Source: Paenibacillus contaminans (lineage in GTDB: Bacteria > Bacillota > Bacilli > Paenibacillales > NBRC-103111). Taken from it: a stretch of 64,000 bases of DNA. Under the pieces are notes generated by a model. It had not been told where the DNA came from. It worked only from the letters and a program-made list of their open reading frames with translations, and made no database searches. The position numbers and the translations under genes were made by a program. Location of the stretch: positions 337,560 through 401,559 of the forward strand of contig NZ_QMFB01000005.1 of NCBI RefSeq assembly GCF_003285015.1. The letters run 5' to 3'. Of this stretch, positions 17,578-26,558 are shown one piece after another. Each line of letters starts with the position of its first letter. Positions within the stretch are counted from its first letter, which is position 1.

Positions 17578-18837
17578 TTATCCTTTGATGGCTCCCGTCG
17601 TCGAATCCGATCCTGCGGACAATGCGTGAAGCTTGCGGTCCGTCGGCAGGAAAGCGGCCAACAAGCCAAGGAGCGGCAAATAAGCGCAAACCTGAATAAC
17701 CAAATCGATGCCCGATACGTCCGCCACCTTCCCGAGCACGGCCGAGCCGACACCGCCAAGCCCGAACGACACGCCGAAAACCAATCCGGAGACGGTGCCT
17801 ACTTTATTCGGAAACAGCTCCTGCGCATATACGACGATGACCGAGAAGCCGGACATCAGGATAAAGCCGATAAAGATGCACAATACGATTGCCCAAAGCA
17901 TGCTGTTGGCATAAGGCAGCAGCAGGGAGAACGGAGCCGTGCCCAATATCGAGAACCAGATCATATTGCGGCGTCCCAGCCTATCCGCCAGCGGTCCGCC
18001 AAAAAACGTACCGGCCATACCGGCAAAAAGCAAAGCGAACAAAATCAGCTGCGCCTGATCGACCGAAATGCCGAAGCGGTCAATCGCATAAAAGGAATAA
18101 AAACCCGTCATGCTTGCGACGTATACGAATTTGGAAAACAACAGCATGAGCAAAATGGTCATCGACACGCCGACGATCGCCCCTCTCGCGCCGGCTGGCT
18201 GAGCAGCGGCTCCCCCCTTGCTTGCTTTCGGACGAGCGACAAGGTTGGCTTTGTACCAATGAGCGACCTTCGTCTGAATGATCAAGGCGACGATTGCGGC
18301 GATCGCGAACCAGACGATTCCTTTTTGCCCGAGCGGAACGAAAATTAGCGCGGTCATGACCGGCGCAAGCGCTTGGCCCATATTGCCCCCGACCTGAAAA
18401 ATCGATTGCGCCAGACCGCGTCTATTGCCTGCGGCCAGGTATGCGACACGCGACGACTCCGGATGAAGCACCGACGAGCCGATACCGATCAGGATAACGG
18501 AAAGCATAATATAGAAAAACGTCGGAGCGAACGCGAGTCCCACCACCCCTGCGAGAGTGAACAAAATGCCGATAGGCAGCAGGTACGGCTTCGGTCTCGT
18601 ATCGGTATAAAGCCCGATCAAGGGCTGCAAAATCGAAGCGGTCACATTCAGCGCAAAGCCGATCAAGCCGATCTGCGAGAACGACAAGTTAAGCGACTCA
18701 TGTAAAATCGGAAACATTGCGGGTACGACGGATTGAATCGCATCATTCAATAAGTGCACGGAACTGATCATGAAAAGAACGGAAAATACGGTCATATGCC
18801 GGGCTTGCTGCCCGACGCTTGCTGTTGCGGAGCTCAT
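17578..18837 (-). CDS. MFS exporter, fosmidomycin-resistance (Fsr) type
   Basis: 419 residues with 12 predicted membrane helices. VHLLNDAIQSVVPAMFPILH and HPESSRVAYLAAGNRRG are characteristic blocks of the Fsr subgroup of major facilitator proteins, which export fosmidomycin and possibly other small anionic compounds. A 23-bp inverted repeat lies just upstream of its start, between it and the GntR-type regulator gene, making that regulator its likely repressor. Real substrate unknown. Confidence 0.88.
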   Translation of the reverse strand: MSSATASVGQQARHMTVFSVLFMISSVHLLNDAIQSVVPAMFPILHESLNLSFSQIGLIGFALNVTASILQPLIGLYTDTRPKPYLLPIGILFTLAGVVGLAFAPTFFYIMLSVILIGIGSSVLHPESSRVAYLAAGNRRGLAQSIFQVGGNMGQALAPVMTALIFVPLGQKGIVWFAIAAIVALIIQTKVAHWYKANLVARPKASKGGAAAQPAGARGAIVGVSMTILLMLLFSKFVYVASMTGFYSFYAIDRFGISVDQAQLILFALLFAGMAGTFFGGPLADRLGRRNMIWFSILGTAPFSLLLPYANSMLWAIVLCIFIGFILMSGFSVIVVYAQELFPNKVGTVSGLVFGVSFGLGGVGSAVLGKVADVSGIDLVIQVCAYLPLLGLLAAFLPTDRKLHALSAGSDSTTGAIKG

Positions 18838-18867
18838 GTTACATCACCCTTACTATAAAATAGATTT

Positions 18868-18890
18868 AAACATCATATCATCTGATGTTT
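18868..18890 (-). promoter_or_regulatory. candidate operator upstream of Fsr-type exporter
   Basis: Perfect 8-bp inverted repeat aaacatca / tgatgttt with a 7-base spacer, 31-53 bases before the exporter ATG. A related catcaga piece lies upstream of the regulator gene (19626-19632). Binding by the adjacent FadR-type regulator is inference. Confidence 0.6.
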
Positions 18891-18926
18891 ATAGACAAAC
18901 CTCGGTATGAGGTTAGTTCGAAAAGA

Positions 18927-19628
18927 TTAGTTCGTCTCGCCAAAAAGCTCTTCGATCGTGCCCTTCAAATAGCGGGACGCGCCGGCTACGGCCGCCGCCG
19001 GATCGCGATCGCGAATGCCCTCGTACAGCTTGATGTGCGCATCCGTTTGCGGGTCATGCCCTTCGGGATTGGCGAAAATACTGGCCAGCGTTTCGCGTAC
19101 GAATACGGAAAGCGATTTGTACAGGTCGATGACGACCGCATTTTTGCTGGCGATGGAAACCGCGATATGAAAACGGATGTCCGCATCGATGTACGTCTTG
19201 ATGTCTTTGTTCGCCAGAGCCTGATTCCGCGTGTCCAGATGCTCCTTGATTGCGGCGAGATCGTCCTCGTCCCGGCGTTCCGCGGCAAGCCTTGCGATCT
19301 CCAGCTCCATCATTTGCCGGACCTCGTACACTTCCATAATTTCCGCTCTGCGCAGTCTGCTGTCCAGCGGCTCCTGGATCATGGCGCCATGCTTCAGGTA
19401 GGTGCCGAAGCCCTGCTTCTTTTCGAGCAGGCCGGCATGAACGAGCACGCGCACCGCTTCGCGAATCGTCGAACGGCCTACATGAAACTGCTCCATCAGC
19501 TCGGGCTCCGTCGGAATTTTATCTCCCGGTTTGATTTCTCCTGAAGATATTTTTTTCTGCAGCTGCTGCACGACCTCATCGACGAGCGGCTTGCGATGGA
19601 CGGACGAAAAGCTAACCTTCGAATTCAT
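18927..19628 (-). CDS. GntR/FadR-family transcriptional regulator
   Basis: 233 residues. The N-terminal winged helix includes GEIKPGDKIPTEPELMEQFH and VGRSTIREAVRVLVHAGLLE. The C-terminal helical FCD domain (from about residue 90, with YEVRQMMELEIARLAAERRD) binds effectors and often a metal. It is transcribed in the same direction as, and just upstream of, the MFS exporter, with 89 bases between. An inverted repeat in that gap is a plausible operator. Effector unknown. ATG follows CAGGAGATGATCTG. Confidence 0.92.
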   Translation of the reverse strand: MNSKVSFSSVHRKPLVDEVVQQLQKKISSGEIKPGDKIPTEPELMEQFHVGRSTIREAVRVLVHAGLLEKKQGFGTYLKHGAMIQEPLDSRLRRAEIMEVYEVRQMMELEIARLAAERRDEDDLAAIKEHLDTRNQALANKDIKTYIDADIRFHIAVSIASKNAVVIDLYKSLSVFVRETLASIFANPEGHDPQTDAHIKLYEGIRDRDPAAAVAGASRYLKGTIEELFGETN

Positions 19629-19700
19629 CAGATCATCTCCTGTTTGCCAGATTGTAACATAGGATCAAGTCTGATGCTACTATAAATTTGTGCACATGCA

Positions 19701-19736
19701 AAAACCCGACTACGGTACGTACCGGGGCGGGTTGTT
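19701..19736 (-). terminator. terminator of the glycerol-phosphate-type operon
   Basis: On the minus strand CCCG...GGTACGTACC...CGGG is followed by TTTTTGC, downstream of the HAD phosphatase stop at 19847. Confidence 0.7.
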
Positions 19737-19846
19737 TATTTTGGTTTTCATTAAGCCGCTCCAACACAAGTGCGCGGACGCAGCAAATGCTGAAACGGCG
19801 TTACTTTTCATGATCTTTATTCACGATCTCCAGGTTACAAGCCGCT

Positions 19847-20692
19847 TCATTCGATGCGAGCCGAAAGGGACTGCAAATCCGGAACCGCAAAATCCGGTCG
19901 ACAGCTTAAAGGGACCTGATTATCCGGCGATGGACGATTCGCACCGTAAAGCCAGATCGTCTTCATGCCCGCCGAACGGCCGCCTGCAATATCCGTTTGC
20001 AGATTATCCCCGATCATCACGCATAATTCAGGGGACTTGATGCCGCAATGCTCCATGGCAAGCTCGAACATGTATGGCGCAGGCTTACCGAAATAGTTTA
20101 CTTTCCGGCCCGTAATCGCCTCGAACGCGCTGTACAAAGCACCGGTCTCCGGCACTTTTTCGCCCCGGCTGCCCGGATGAAACAAGTCCGGATTGGTCGC
20201 AAGCACCGGCGTGCCCTTATCCATTTCTTCCAGGACCGCTTGAAGCTTGGAATAATCGTATGCCGTGTCTCTGCCAATGACGACCGCATCTGCACGCTCC
20301 ATGCTGTACAACGGCACTAATCGGTGACCCGCCCGCTCCAAGGCCGTATGAAGGGAACGGCTGCCGATTACCTTAAGCGTTGTCCGGTCGTATAGTTTGA
20401 GCAGGTGCAATCCTATAAGCTCTGTGGCGGTCATCACTTGTTCGGATGGTGTTTTTAAGCCCATATGGGATAAGCGGGCGGCCACCTGTGCCCCTGTGTC
20501 GGTAGAGTTGTTCGTTACAAACCGGATCATCTTTCCTCTGCCTTGCAGCCACTCCAAAAGCGTCAACGCCCCGTCGGCCAGTCTTTCGCCAAAGTAGACG
20601 CAACCGTCCAAATCAAAAAATACAGCTTCTGCGTTTAAAAGCATTTCTAAAGCTCCGGATACGCTCCGGTCGCCATTCTTCAAAACCTGCAT
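19847..20692 (-). CDS. HAD-family sugar phosphatase, NagD-like
   Basis: 281 residues from the ATG at 20692, which follows AAAGGGCTGAGGGTC. The upstream frame overlapping the phosphodiesterase is not used. Motif I is FFDLDGCVYFGE (nucleophile Asp27, Asp29), motif II FVTNNSTD, motif III includes GKPAPYMFE and motif IV MIGDNLQTDI. This is the NagD/AraL/glycerol-1-phosphatase pattern. It starts five bases after the phosphodiesterase stop, in an operon with a glycerol-phosphate-type transporter, so a glycerol phosphate or sugar phosphate is a likely substrate (inference). Confidence 0.9.
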   Translation of the reverse strand: MQVLKNGDRSVSGALEMLLNAEAVFFDLDGCVYFGERLADGALTLLEWLQGRGKMIRFVTNNSTDTGAQVAARLSHMGLKTPSEQVMTATELIGLHLLKLYDRTTLKVIGSRSLHTALERAGHRLVPLYSMERADAVVIGRDTAYDYSKLQAVLEEMDKGTPVLATNPDLFHPGSRGEKVPETGALYSAFEAITGRKVNYFGKPAPYMFELAMEHCGIKSPELCVMIGDNLQTDIAGGRSAGMKTIWLYGANRPSPDNQVPLSCRPDFAVPDLQSLSARIE

Positions 20693-20697
20693 GACCC

Positions 20698-22023
20698 TCA
20701 GCCCTTTCTTCCCAACTGCAGCTTTTTCCCATCCGCATCCGGCATTGCGATACCGAACCAGCCGGCGATTGTCGGCGCCACATCGACAAGCTCGATATCC
20801 GGCAGACGGTTTCCCGGCTCGATTCCCGGGCCTGCAGCGACAAAACATGCCTTCATCTCGTCCCGATCCGCGAAATAGCCATGCATGCCCGTAAATTTCG
20901 ACCGCTCTGCGGTTACCTCGCTGCCTTGGTGTCCAAAGTTGACAAACCAGTCCAGATGCATATCAAAGGCGAAGTCCGGCTTAAAACGGCTGTGTTCACC
21001 GACAGCAGGGAGTCCCCATTTAGCAAATTCCGCATCGTCCTCCACCACTAGTCTGATACCTTCCATTGACTTAAGCCGGGAACGAACTTGCTCCCGCAGC
21101 TTTTCTCTTTCCTCGGGATCTTGTTCCAGCAGATAGGCGTACCCGCTGCCGCCGTTGGAAACGGCGACCGCTTTGCTCCGTTCGGGGAATTCCTCGTCGA
21201 ACCAGCCCTGCTGCTTGAACATCACGTTCGGATAAAAAGTTCGGACCGCATCGGCAAAGCCGTGATCGGACATCACGACCACATACGTTTCCTCCAGACC
21301 GCCGGAAGCCTCCAGTTCCTGGAGCAGTTCTCCGATCCGTTCATCGATATAGGTTAATGACCAGTCCAGTTCGTTGGAACGGGTTCCATAATCGTGCTGA
21401 TAGCTGTCCGGAAGCAAATAATGGACAAGCAGCAAATTCGGCGAGTGGCGCCTGATGATATGCTTGGCGATTTCGGTTGTCAGCCAGTCCTGCATTTGAC
21501 CCCGTGCATGGTCCTTGCTCCAGGGGGCATACATGTGCATAGGCAAGCCCATTTCGACCAGCTCATTCCACAAAGAGGACGTGCTTCCGGCTTCCATCCG
21601 ATCCTGCTCGTAGCATTCCGGAATGACGAAATCCAGCCCTTCCGCCCCCCACGTTTTGGGCCAGCACAAGGCGGCGGTAGTGCCTCCGATTTTTTTCACC
21701 GCATCATAAATCGTCAAGCCATGAACGGACTCTTCCTTCGGATACATCCGCTCTCCAAAGTGCTCTCCGACAAGATTCGTTTCGCGGTCCACGACCCAAT
21801 TGCCCAGAACGCCATGTTTGCGGGGAAAGGTGCCGCATACGATGCTCGTATGAATGGCCCATGTAGCTGAAGGTGTAATGCTCCTCATCCCGGCTTCGGC
21901 GCCGCGCTTTGCAAGCTTCTTTAAATTCGGCATGGGCACGTCGCTTCGATTCCAGTTACTGTACCCCAAGCCGTCGATGCTGACGATCAGGACACGGGGT
22001 AGTTCGGTGTGCTCCTTGTGCAT
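20698..22023 (-). CDS. type I phosphodiesterase / nucleotide pyrophosphatase family
   Basis: 441 residues of the alkaline-phosphatase superfamily. Metal and nucleophile positions are visible: SIDGLGYSN (Asp17), TPSATWAIHTS (probable nucleophile Thr54), HYLLPDSYQHDYG (Asp, His) and VVVMSDHGF (Asp-His). No signal peptide is seen, so it acts inside the cell. In this operon it would cleave a phosphodiester imported by the transporter, taking the place usually held by GlpQ. It starts 61 bases after the permease gene; ATG follows GGAGGTCTTTAAAAC. Confidence 0.88.
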   Translation of the reverse strand: MHKEHTELPRVLIVSIDGLGYSNWNRSDVPMPNLKKLAKRGAEAGMRSITPSATWAIHTSIVCGTFPRKHGVLGNWVVDRETNLVGEHFGERMYPKEESVHGLTIYDAVKKIGGTTAALCWPKTWGAEGLDFVIPECYEQDRMEAGSTSSLWNELVEMGLPMHMYAPWSKDHARGQMQDWLTTEIAKHIIRRHSPNLLLVHYLLPDSYQHDYGTRSNELDWSLTYIDERIGELLQELEASGGLEETYVVVMSDHGFADAVRTFYPNVMFKQQGWFDEEFPERSKAVAVSNGGSGYAYLLEQDPEEREKLREQVRSRLKSMEGIRLVVEDDAEFAKWGLPAVGEHSRFKPDFAFDMHLDWFVNFGHQGSEVTAERSKFTGMHGYFADRDEMKACFVAAGPGIEPGNRLPDIELVDVAPTIAGWFGIAMPDADGKKLQLGRKG

Positions 22024-22083
22024 GTTTTAAAGACCTCCTCCGATGTTTATCCACTCACTGCAGCCTCGCTCCGAGGAACTCGG

Positions 22084-23055
22084 CTACTCCTTAAGACCGC
22101 CCAGCGTCAAGCCTTGAATAAAGTATTTCTGCATCATTACAAACATTACGATTACCGGCACAGCCCCTACGGCCGCACCTGTCATCAACAGCTTGAAATC
22201 GGACAGGTTGGCGTCCTGCAGCGTTTTAAGTCCGGCGGTCAATGTAAACCATTTGACATCATTCAATACAATGATCGGCCACAAGAACGAATTCCACTGC
22301 GCCACAAAGGTGAATATTCCGAGCGAAGCCATCGCCGGCATGGCTAACGGGATGACAACATGGACGAACGTTTTCCACTCGGACGCCCCGTCGATTTTGC
22401 TCGCTTCCAGCAGTTCGCTTGGCGTGCCGACCAAAAACTGACGCATTAGAAATACACCGAACGCTCCGGCCAGCCCAGGGAAAATAACCGCCCACAAAGT
22501 ATCATACATTTGAAGTTTTTGCACGATCATAAAAGTGGGAACGAGCGTAACCTGCTCGGGGATCATCATCGTGGCGAGAATAATCCAGAACAACGCCATA
22601 CGCCCCGGAAACTGCTTTTTGGCCAGCACGTAACCCGCCATCGTATCGAACAATATAGTCCCGACCGCACCCAATACGGCAATAAAGGTCGTATTGATCA
22701 GCCACCGTGCAATTTGGGTGTTCTTAAACAAATATACATAGGACGAGAAAGTGGAACTGACCACTTCCTGCATCTTGCTTTCGTGCAGCTGCGCTTGCTG
22801 TTTATTGCCCGCCTGCTCGGCGTCCCGCTTTTTTTGCCATTGGGAAACGTACTCCACAATTCCGTACGGATATAGCTTGGGGGGATCGGATTCCACGTAC
22901 GATACGGGCTGCTTCATCTCTTCATTCTGATAGGACGGAAGCTGAAGGGATGTTGTGAAGATCCAGTACAACGGCAGCAGAGAGATGATCGCCACAACAA
23001 GCAACAATCCGTATACCATCCATTTTCCGAGGCGATTTCTTACGGTATAGGTCAT
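22084..23055 (-). CDS. ABC transporter permease, UgpE/MalG type
   Basis: 323 residues with six expected membrane helices. The EAA loop LLEASKIDGASEWKTFVHVV and the closing MMQKYFIQGLTLGGLKE are those of CUT1 family second permeases. An unusual hydrophilic insertion (about residues 35-90, including QWQKKRDAEQAGNKQQAQLH) lies between helix 1 and helix 2 and must be extracytoplasmic. It starts 14 bases after the first permease. Pairing with glpP points to glycerol-3-phosphate or its diesters as substrate. Confidence 0.92.
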   Translation of the reverse strand: MTYTVRNRLGKWMVYGLLLVVAIISLLPLYWIFTTSLQLPSYQNEEMKQPVSYVESDPPKLYPYGIVEYVSQWQKKRDAEQAGNKQQAQLHESKMQEVVSSTFSSYVYLFKNTQIARWLINTTFIAVLGAVGTILFDTMAGYVLAKKQFPGRMALFWIILATMMIPEQVTLVPTFMIVQKLQMYDTLWAVIFPGLAGAFGVFLMRQFLVGTPSELLEASKIDGASEWKTFVHVVIPLAMPAMASLGIFTFVAQWNSFLWPIIVLNDVKWFTLTAGLKTLQDANLSDFKLLMTGAAVGAVPVIVMFVMMQKYFIQGLTLGGLKE

Positions 23056-23069
23056 GGGGTCCTCCTCTC

Positions 23070-24026
23070 TTAGCTGTTCTTGCTTCTTTTGCGAAACTTG
23101 AAGCGCCGTCTGTCGTCATCGCCGGATATCCGGTACTGGATGATCGAGAACATCATAATCACCCCAAACAAGATGACGGATTGCGCGGAAGCAAGACCGT
23201 AATCGAAATCGCGGAAGGCGGTTTTGTAGATGACATGAACAACGGTTTCAGTAGCGTTGCCCGGACCGCCGCCTGTCATCATGACGATTTGGGTAAACAC
23301 TTGAAACGAGCCGATCAACGTTAAAATCATCAAATAAAAAGTCGTCGGCTTCAACAGCGGTACGGTAATTCGCCGCCAAATTTGAAAGGAAGACGCTCCA
23401 TCAATACGGGCCGCCTCGACGAGATTCGGATTAAGGGAGCCCATGGCCGCCAAATAAATAATAATGCCCGCTCCGGGCGGTATGAGTATGTTCATCAAGA
23501 TAAGCGACCAGAGAGCCATTGATGTTTGACCCAGCCAATCGATCGGCTGCAAACCGACCCATTCCAGCAGTCCGTTGAACAAGCCGAACCGGTAGTTAAA
23601 CATCCAGCGCCATACCATCGCAATAACGACCATTGAGGTAACCGTCGGGATATAAAAGGCCGCGCGGAAAAATGTCCGGGATACCGGCCTCAGCGGAAAA
23701 ACAAGCGAAGCAATGACTAAAGCCGATAAAACCGATACGGGCACAGTAACGATCGTGTATACAAACGTGTTCCACAAGGAAACCCGGAACATCTCGCTGC
23801 GGAAAGCCTCGATGTAATTGTCCAGTCCGACCCAATGGGCATCGAAAATTTCAAACTTTTGAAAGGAAAGCACTAGCGACCAAATGACCGGGATTACGGT
23901 GAAGAGCGCAAACAACAGCAGTTTGGGCAGTAAAAACCAATAAGCGGACGCATACTTGTTATAGCTGCGTTTAAGTTTTTGCCTGAAGGATATTCCGGCT
24001 ATCGTCTGATGCGTATAGGAACCCAA
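23070..24026 (-). CDS. ABC transporter permease, UgpA type
   Basis: 318 residues from a TTG at 24026. The alternative ATG at 24044 lacks a ribosome site, whereas AGGAGG sits nine bases before the TTG. Six membrane helices; EAA loop LVEAARIDGASSFQIWRRIT. Family features resemble UgpA/YurN first permeases. A GC-rich hairpin-prone stretch (24040-24080) separates it from the binding-protein gene, possibly limiting permease expression relative to the binding protein. No ATPase is encoded in the operon. Confidence 0.9.
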   Translation of the reverse strand: MGSYTHQTIAGISFRQKLKRSYNKYASAYWFLLPKLLLFALFTVIPVIWSLVLSFQKFEIFDAHWVGLDNYIEAFRSEMFRVSLWNTFVYTIVTVPVSVLSALVIASLVFPLRPVSRTFFRAAFYIPTVTSMVVIAMVWRWMFNYRFGLFNGLLEWVGLQPIDWLGQTSMALWSLILMNILIPPGAGIIIYLAAMGSLNPNLVEAARIDGASSFQIWRRITVPLLKPTTFYLMILTLIGSFQVFTQIVMMTGGGPGNATETVVHVIYKTAFRDFDYGLASAQSVILFGVIMMFSIIQYRISGDDDRRRFKFRKRSKNS

Positions 24027-24138
24027 AGCCCAAATCCTCCTCATGAGGGGCCCGGAGCCCCCGGGTCTTACCGGAAGCCCCTGACCTTCTTATCGTTTCG
24101 GAACGTTATTTCTATGAACAGCTTCAATCGTTACTTAG

Positions 24139-25473
24139 TCATTTTTTCAAAAGCGGCTCTACTTGCTTACCGGCGTCCTTAAGCGCCTGCTCTGCAGTTT
24201 TCGTGCCGTTGACGGCGAGCTGCAGTTCTTTTTGAATCAACTCGTCGATTTTGGCCCATTGGGGATGACGGGGCACGATGACGGCATTTTCCGATATTTT
24301 TTGCGCTTGCTCCATTTGCGGATTATCCGCGAACGGACGTTTTTCCGCCGACGATTTCTTGGATGGGAAAACGCCGTAATATTTGGCCGTCGTGTAGATT
24401 TCTTCCGTCGTCGTCAAATACTTCATAAACTCGGCGACCATCTTGCGTTTGCCTTCATCTTTTTGCTTAAACATGACCCAGCCGAGAACATCGCCGATTG
24501 TAGTCGATTTGCCGGTTGCGCCGCTCGGGTATTCGGCGACCATGAAATTCATCTTGTACGGATCCTTCTGAGCCGAGGCGATCGCCCATGAGTTCCATGG
24601 CTGAACGGCCATCAACCGCTTGTCCGTCGCGGCAAATTGCTTCCACGTATCGCCGACGTTGGACGTCCCCATATCGGGCGGAGCTGATTGATGCTTAAAT
24701 TTCAGATCAAGGAGCTTTTGCAGGCCGCTGATCGCTTCGGGGGAATCGAACGTATATCGGGTCATATCCTCGCTTAGCGGGCGCCCGCCATCCATCATGA
24801 TGAACGGCCATGCCTCGTAGTAACTCGGCATAATGTAAGTAGAGAAGCCGTGCTTCCCGTCGCCGGTGAGCTTCTTCATCTTGTCTGCGAATTCTTCGTA
24901 GGTCCATTTGCCGTCTTTAGGAGGCTCTACTCCTCTAGCTTTGAAAATATCCAGGTTAAGCAGCATCGTATGGACTCGGGAGCTGACAGGAACTCCATAA
25001 TGCTTGTCCTCGTATTCATACTCGGCTAACGTGTTCGGGAAGAAATCGTTCAGCTCTTCTTTGGTATAAAACGGATCGATCGGCTCCACGACACCCTGCT
25101 GAATGTTCTTGATGCTCGCAGTACGGTTGCTGACGTTGTATACCAGATCCGGCCATGCCTTCCCCGCGATTGCTACATTTAACTTGTCTTCCATCTCCGC
25201 CCATGGGGTTTGTACGATCTTGATCGTTACGCCCGGATGAAGCTTTTCAAACTCCGTTTTTTTCTGTTCGATCCAAAAATATTTATTGTTTTGACCGTCC
25301 GCCCATCTCGGGCCATCCCAGACGGTAATCTCCCCGGTCCAGGCAGGAGCGGCCGATGAGGCTTGACTATCCTTCGAGCCGGACGGGGTCGAGGATGCAC
25401 CGCATGCGGACAGTACAACGGAAGCGATCAAAGTGACACAGGCCAGCTTAGCAAATCGAAAACGACGAACCAT
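24139..25473 (-). CDS. solute-binding lipoprotein, UgpB-like
   Basis: 444 residues. A lipoprotein signal ends in LSACG (Cys24). The mature part starts GEITVWDGPRWADGQNNKYF and has the LHPGVTIKIVQTPW pattern of family 1 solute-binding proteins. The ATG at 25473 is chosen because GGGAGGTCTTTCAGAA precedes it and the signal peptide begins there; the longer frame runs through the leader terminator. First structural gene after glpP. Glycerol-3-phosphate or a glycerophosphodiester is the likely ligand by context only. Confidence 0.92.
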   Translation of the reverse strand: MVRRFRFAKLACVTLIASVVLSACGASSTPSGSKDSQASSAAPAWTGEITVWDGPRWADGQNNKYFWIEQKKTEFEKLHPGVTIKIVQTPWAEMEDKLNVAIAGKAWPDLVYNVSNRTASIKNIQQGVVEPIDPFYTKEELNDFFPNTLAEYEYEDKHYGVPVSSRVHTMLLNLDIFKARGVEPPKDGKWTYEEFADKMKKLTGDGKHGFSTYIMPSYYEAWPFIMMDGGRPLSEDMTRYTFDSPEAISGLQKLLDLKFKHQSAPPDMGTSNVGDTWKQFAATDKRLMAVQPWNSWAIASAQKDPYKMNFMVAEYPSGATGKSTTIGDVLGWVMFKQKDEGKRKMVAEFMKYLTTTEEIYTTAKYYGVFPSKKSSAEKRPFADNPQMEQAQKISENAVIVPRHPQWAKIDELIQKELQLAVNGTKTAEQALKDAGKQVEPLLKK

Positions 25474-25581
25474 TTCTGAAAGACCTCCCGCTTGATGTAG
25501 TTGGTTATGGATCAAAAGAACATACAAATGATGCCGCGCTGTGCGGGCCTCACCTCCTTCGTAGCCGTCATGATTGCAGAC

Positions 25582-25656
25582 AAAAAAGAGAGAAGGCGCA
25601 AAGAGGCCGCCCCCCGTCATCAACGGAAGGTTGCAACTCCTTGAGCTTTCTCTCAT
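25582..25656 (-). promoter_or_regulatory. leader terminator, candidate GlpP antitermination target
   Basis: Between glpP and the binding-protein gene the minus strand reads GAGAGAAAGCTC ... GCGCCTTCTCTC then TTTTTTG: a long-range stem closed by GAGAGAA/TTCTCTC and followed by a T-run, 110 bases before the ATG. It sits inside an operon, which is where a conditional terminator would be. In B. subtilis GlpP binds the glpD leader mRNA and prevents termination; that this hairpin is its target is inference. Confidence 0.7.
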
Positions 25657-25683
25657 CCCATAACTCAATCGGTTTTATTCGGT

Positions 25684-26280
25684 TTAACTCCCGCCCGGGA
25701 AAATATCTTGGAAGCTTTGGTACCATAACGCCGTTTCCGACACGGATAACGAGGTAGCACCCGCATTCAATGCGGTTCGGGCTTCGTCCACCGTACGGAT
25801 TAATCCGCTGGCGACGATCGGGATATTATCGCAGGCTGCTGCGTATCTCTCAATTACTTTCGGTATAACCCCCGGCATGATCTCGATTCCATCGGGTTCG
25901 AGCTGATCGATCATCTTCAAACCGTTATCCACGGCAAGCGAATCGATGACAAACAAATGAAGGATGCCGTATAGCCCCGCCTGCTTGGCTGCTTTCACCA
26001 TATGACTCTTCGGCGTGACGATACCGTCCGCCCGGATATGCTCCGCTACGAATTCGATCGTTTCCTTGTCCGTGCTTGACAATCCGCGAATTAAATCCAG
26101 ATGGATGAAGGAATGCTTTCCCGCGTTCCGCACCTTCGTTACGGCCGGAATGATCTCAGATGCGCTTCCTCCCATAAAAAACACGTTGTCCACATTGGAT
26201 TCGATCGCAGCTTGCAGTTCGGACAGTTTGCGTACAGCGGCAACGATGGGCTTGCTCCCGATTCTATGAAGTAAAGTCAT
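25684..26280 (-). CDS. glpP: glycerol uptake operon antiterminator GlpP
   Basis: 198 residues matching GlpP over its whole length: KPIVAAVRKLSELQAAIESN, FFMGGSASEI, FIHLDLIRGLSSTDKETIEF, DGIVTPKSHMVKAAKQAG, PDGIEIMPGVIPKVI and VASGLIRTVDEA. It is a TIM-barrel RNA-binding protein that, with glycerol-3-phosphate, lets transcription pass a leader terminator. The first gene of the operon; a terminator hairpin follows within 110 bases of its stop. ATG follows GGGAGTGGAAG. Confidence 0.95.
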   Translation of the reverse strand: MTLLHRIGSKPIVAAVRKLSELQAAIESNVDNVFFMGGSASEIIPAVTKVRNAGKHSFIHLDLIRGLSSTDKETIEFVAEHIRADGIVTPKSHMVKAAKQAGLYGILHLFVIDSLAVDNGLKMIDQLEPDGIEIMPGVIPKVIERYAAACDNIPIVASGLIRTVDEARTALNAGATSLSVSETALWYQSFQDIFPGGS

Positions 26281-26406
26281 CTTCCACTCCCTTAGATGCC
26301 TGCTGAATCCACTATATCACACAGATCGCTTCTTGTTTGTTTAGTATTTGTAAAGGCGATTGCAGCCGGCCCGCTTCCCTGCACTGCCATGTAAGTCTTA
26401 TATTTT

Positions 26407-26441
26407 TAAAAAGACCGCCGGCTCGATCTCGTTCCGGCAGC
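26407..26441 (-). terminator. terminator downstream of aldo/keto reductase
   Basis: Stem CCGGC...GCCGG followed on the minus strand by GGTCTTTTTAAAAAT, 118 bases after the reductase stop. Confidence 0.65.
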
Positions 26442-26558
26442 CTTCTTATTTGTTGACGTACACTCATAGCGTTTTCGCTCATAGTCCGACGATGCTGCAC
26501 AGCATCCGAGCTCATGAGGGAAATGCCTTACTCGGCACCCCCAATGCCGTCTGCTTCC

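Noticed and set aside
19690..20040. Plus-strand frame of 116 codons opposite the HAD phosphatase
   Set aside because: Crosses the operon terminator hairpin and has no ribosome site or recognisable domain.
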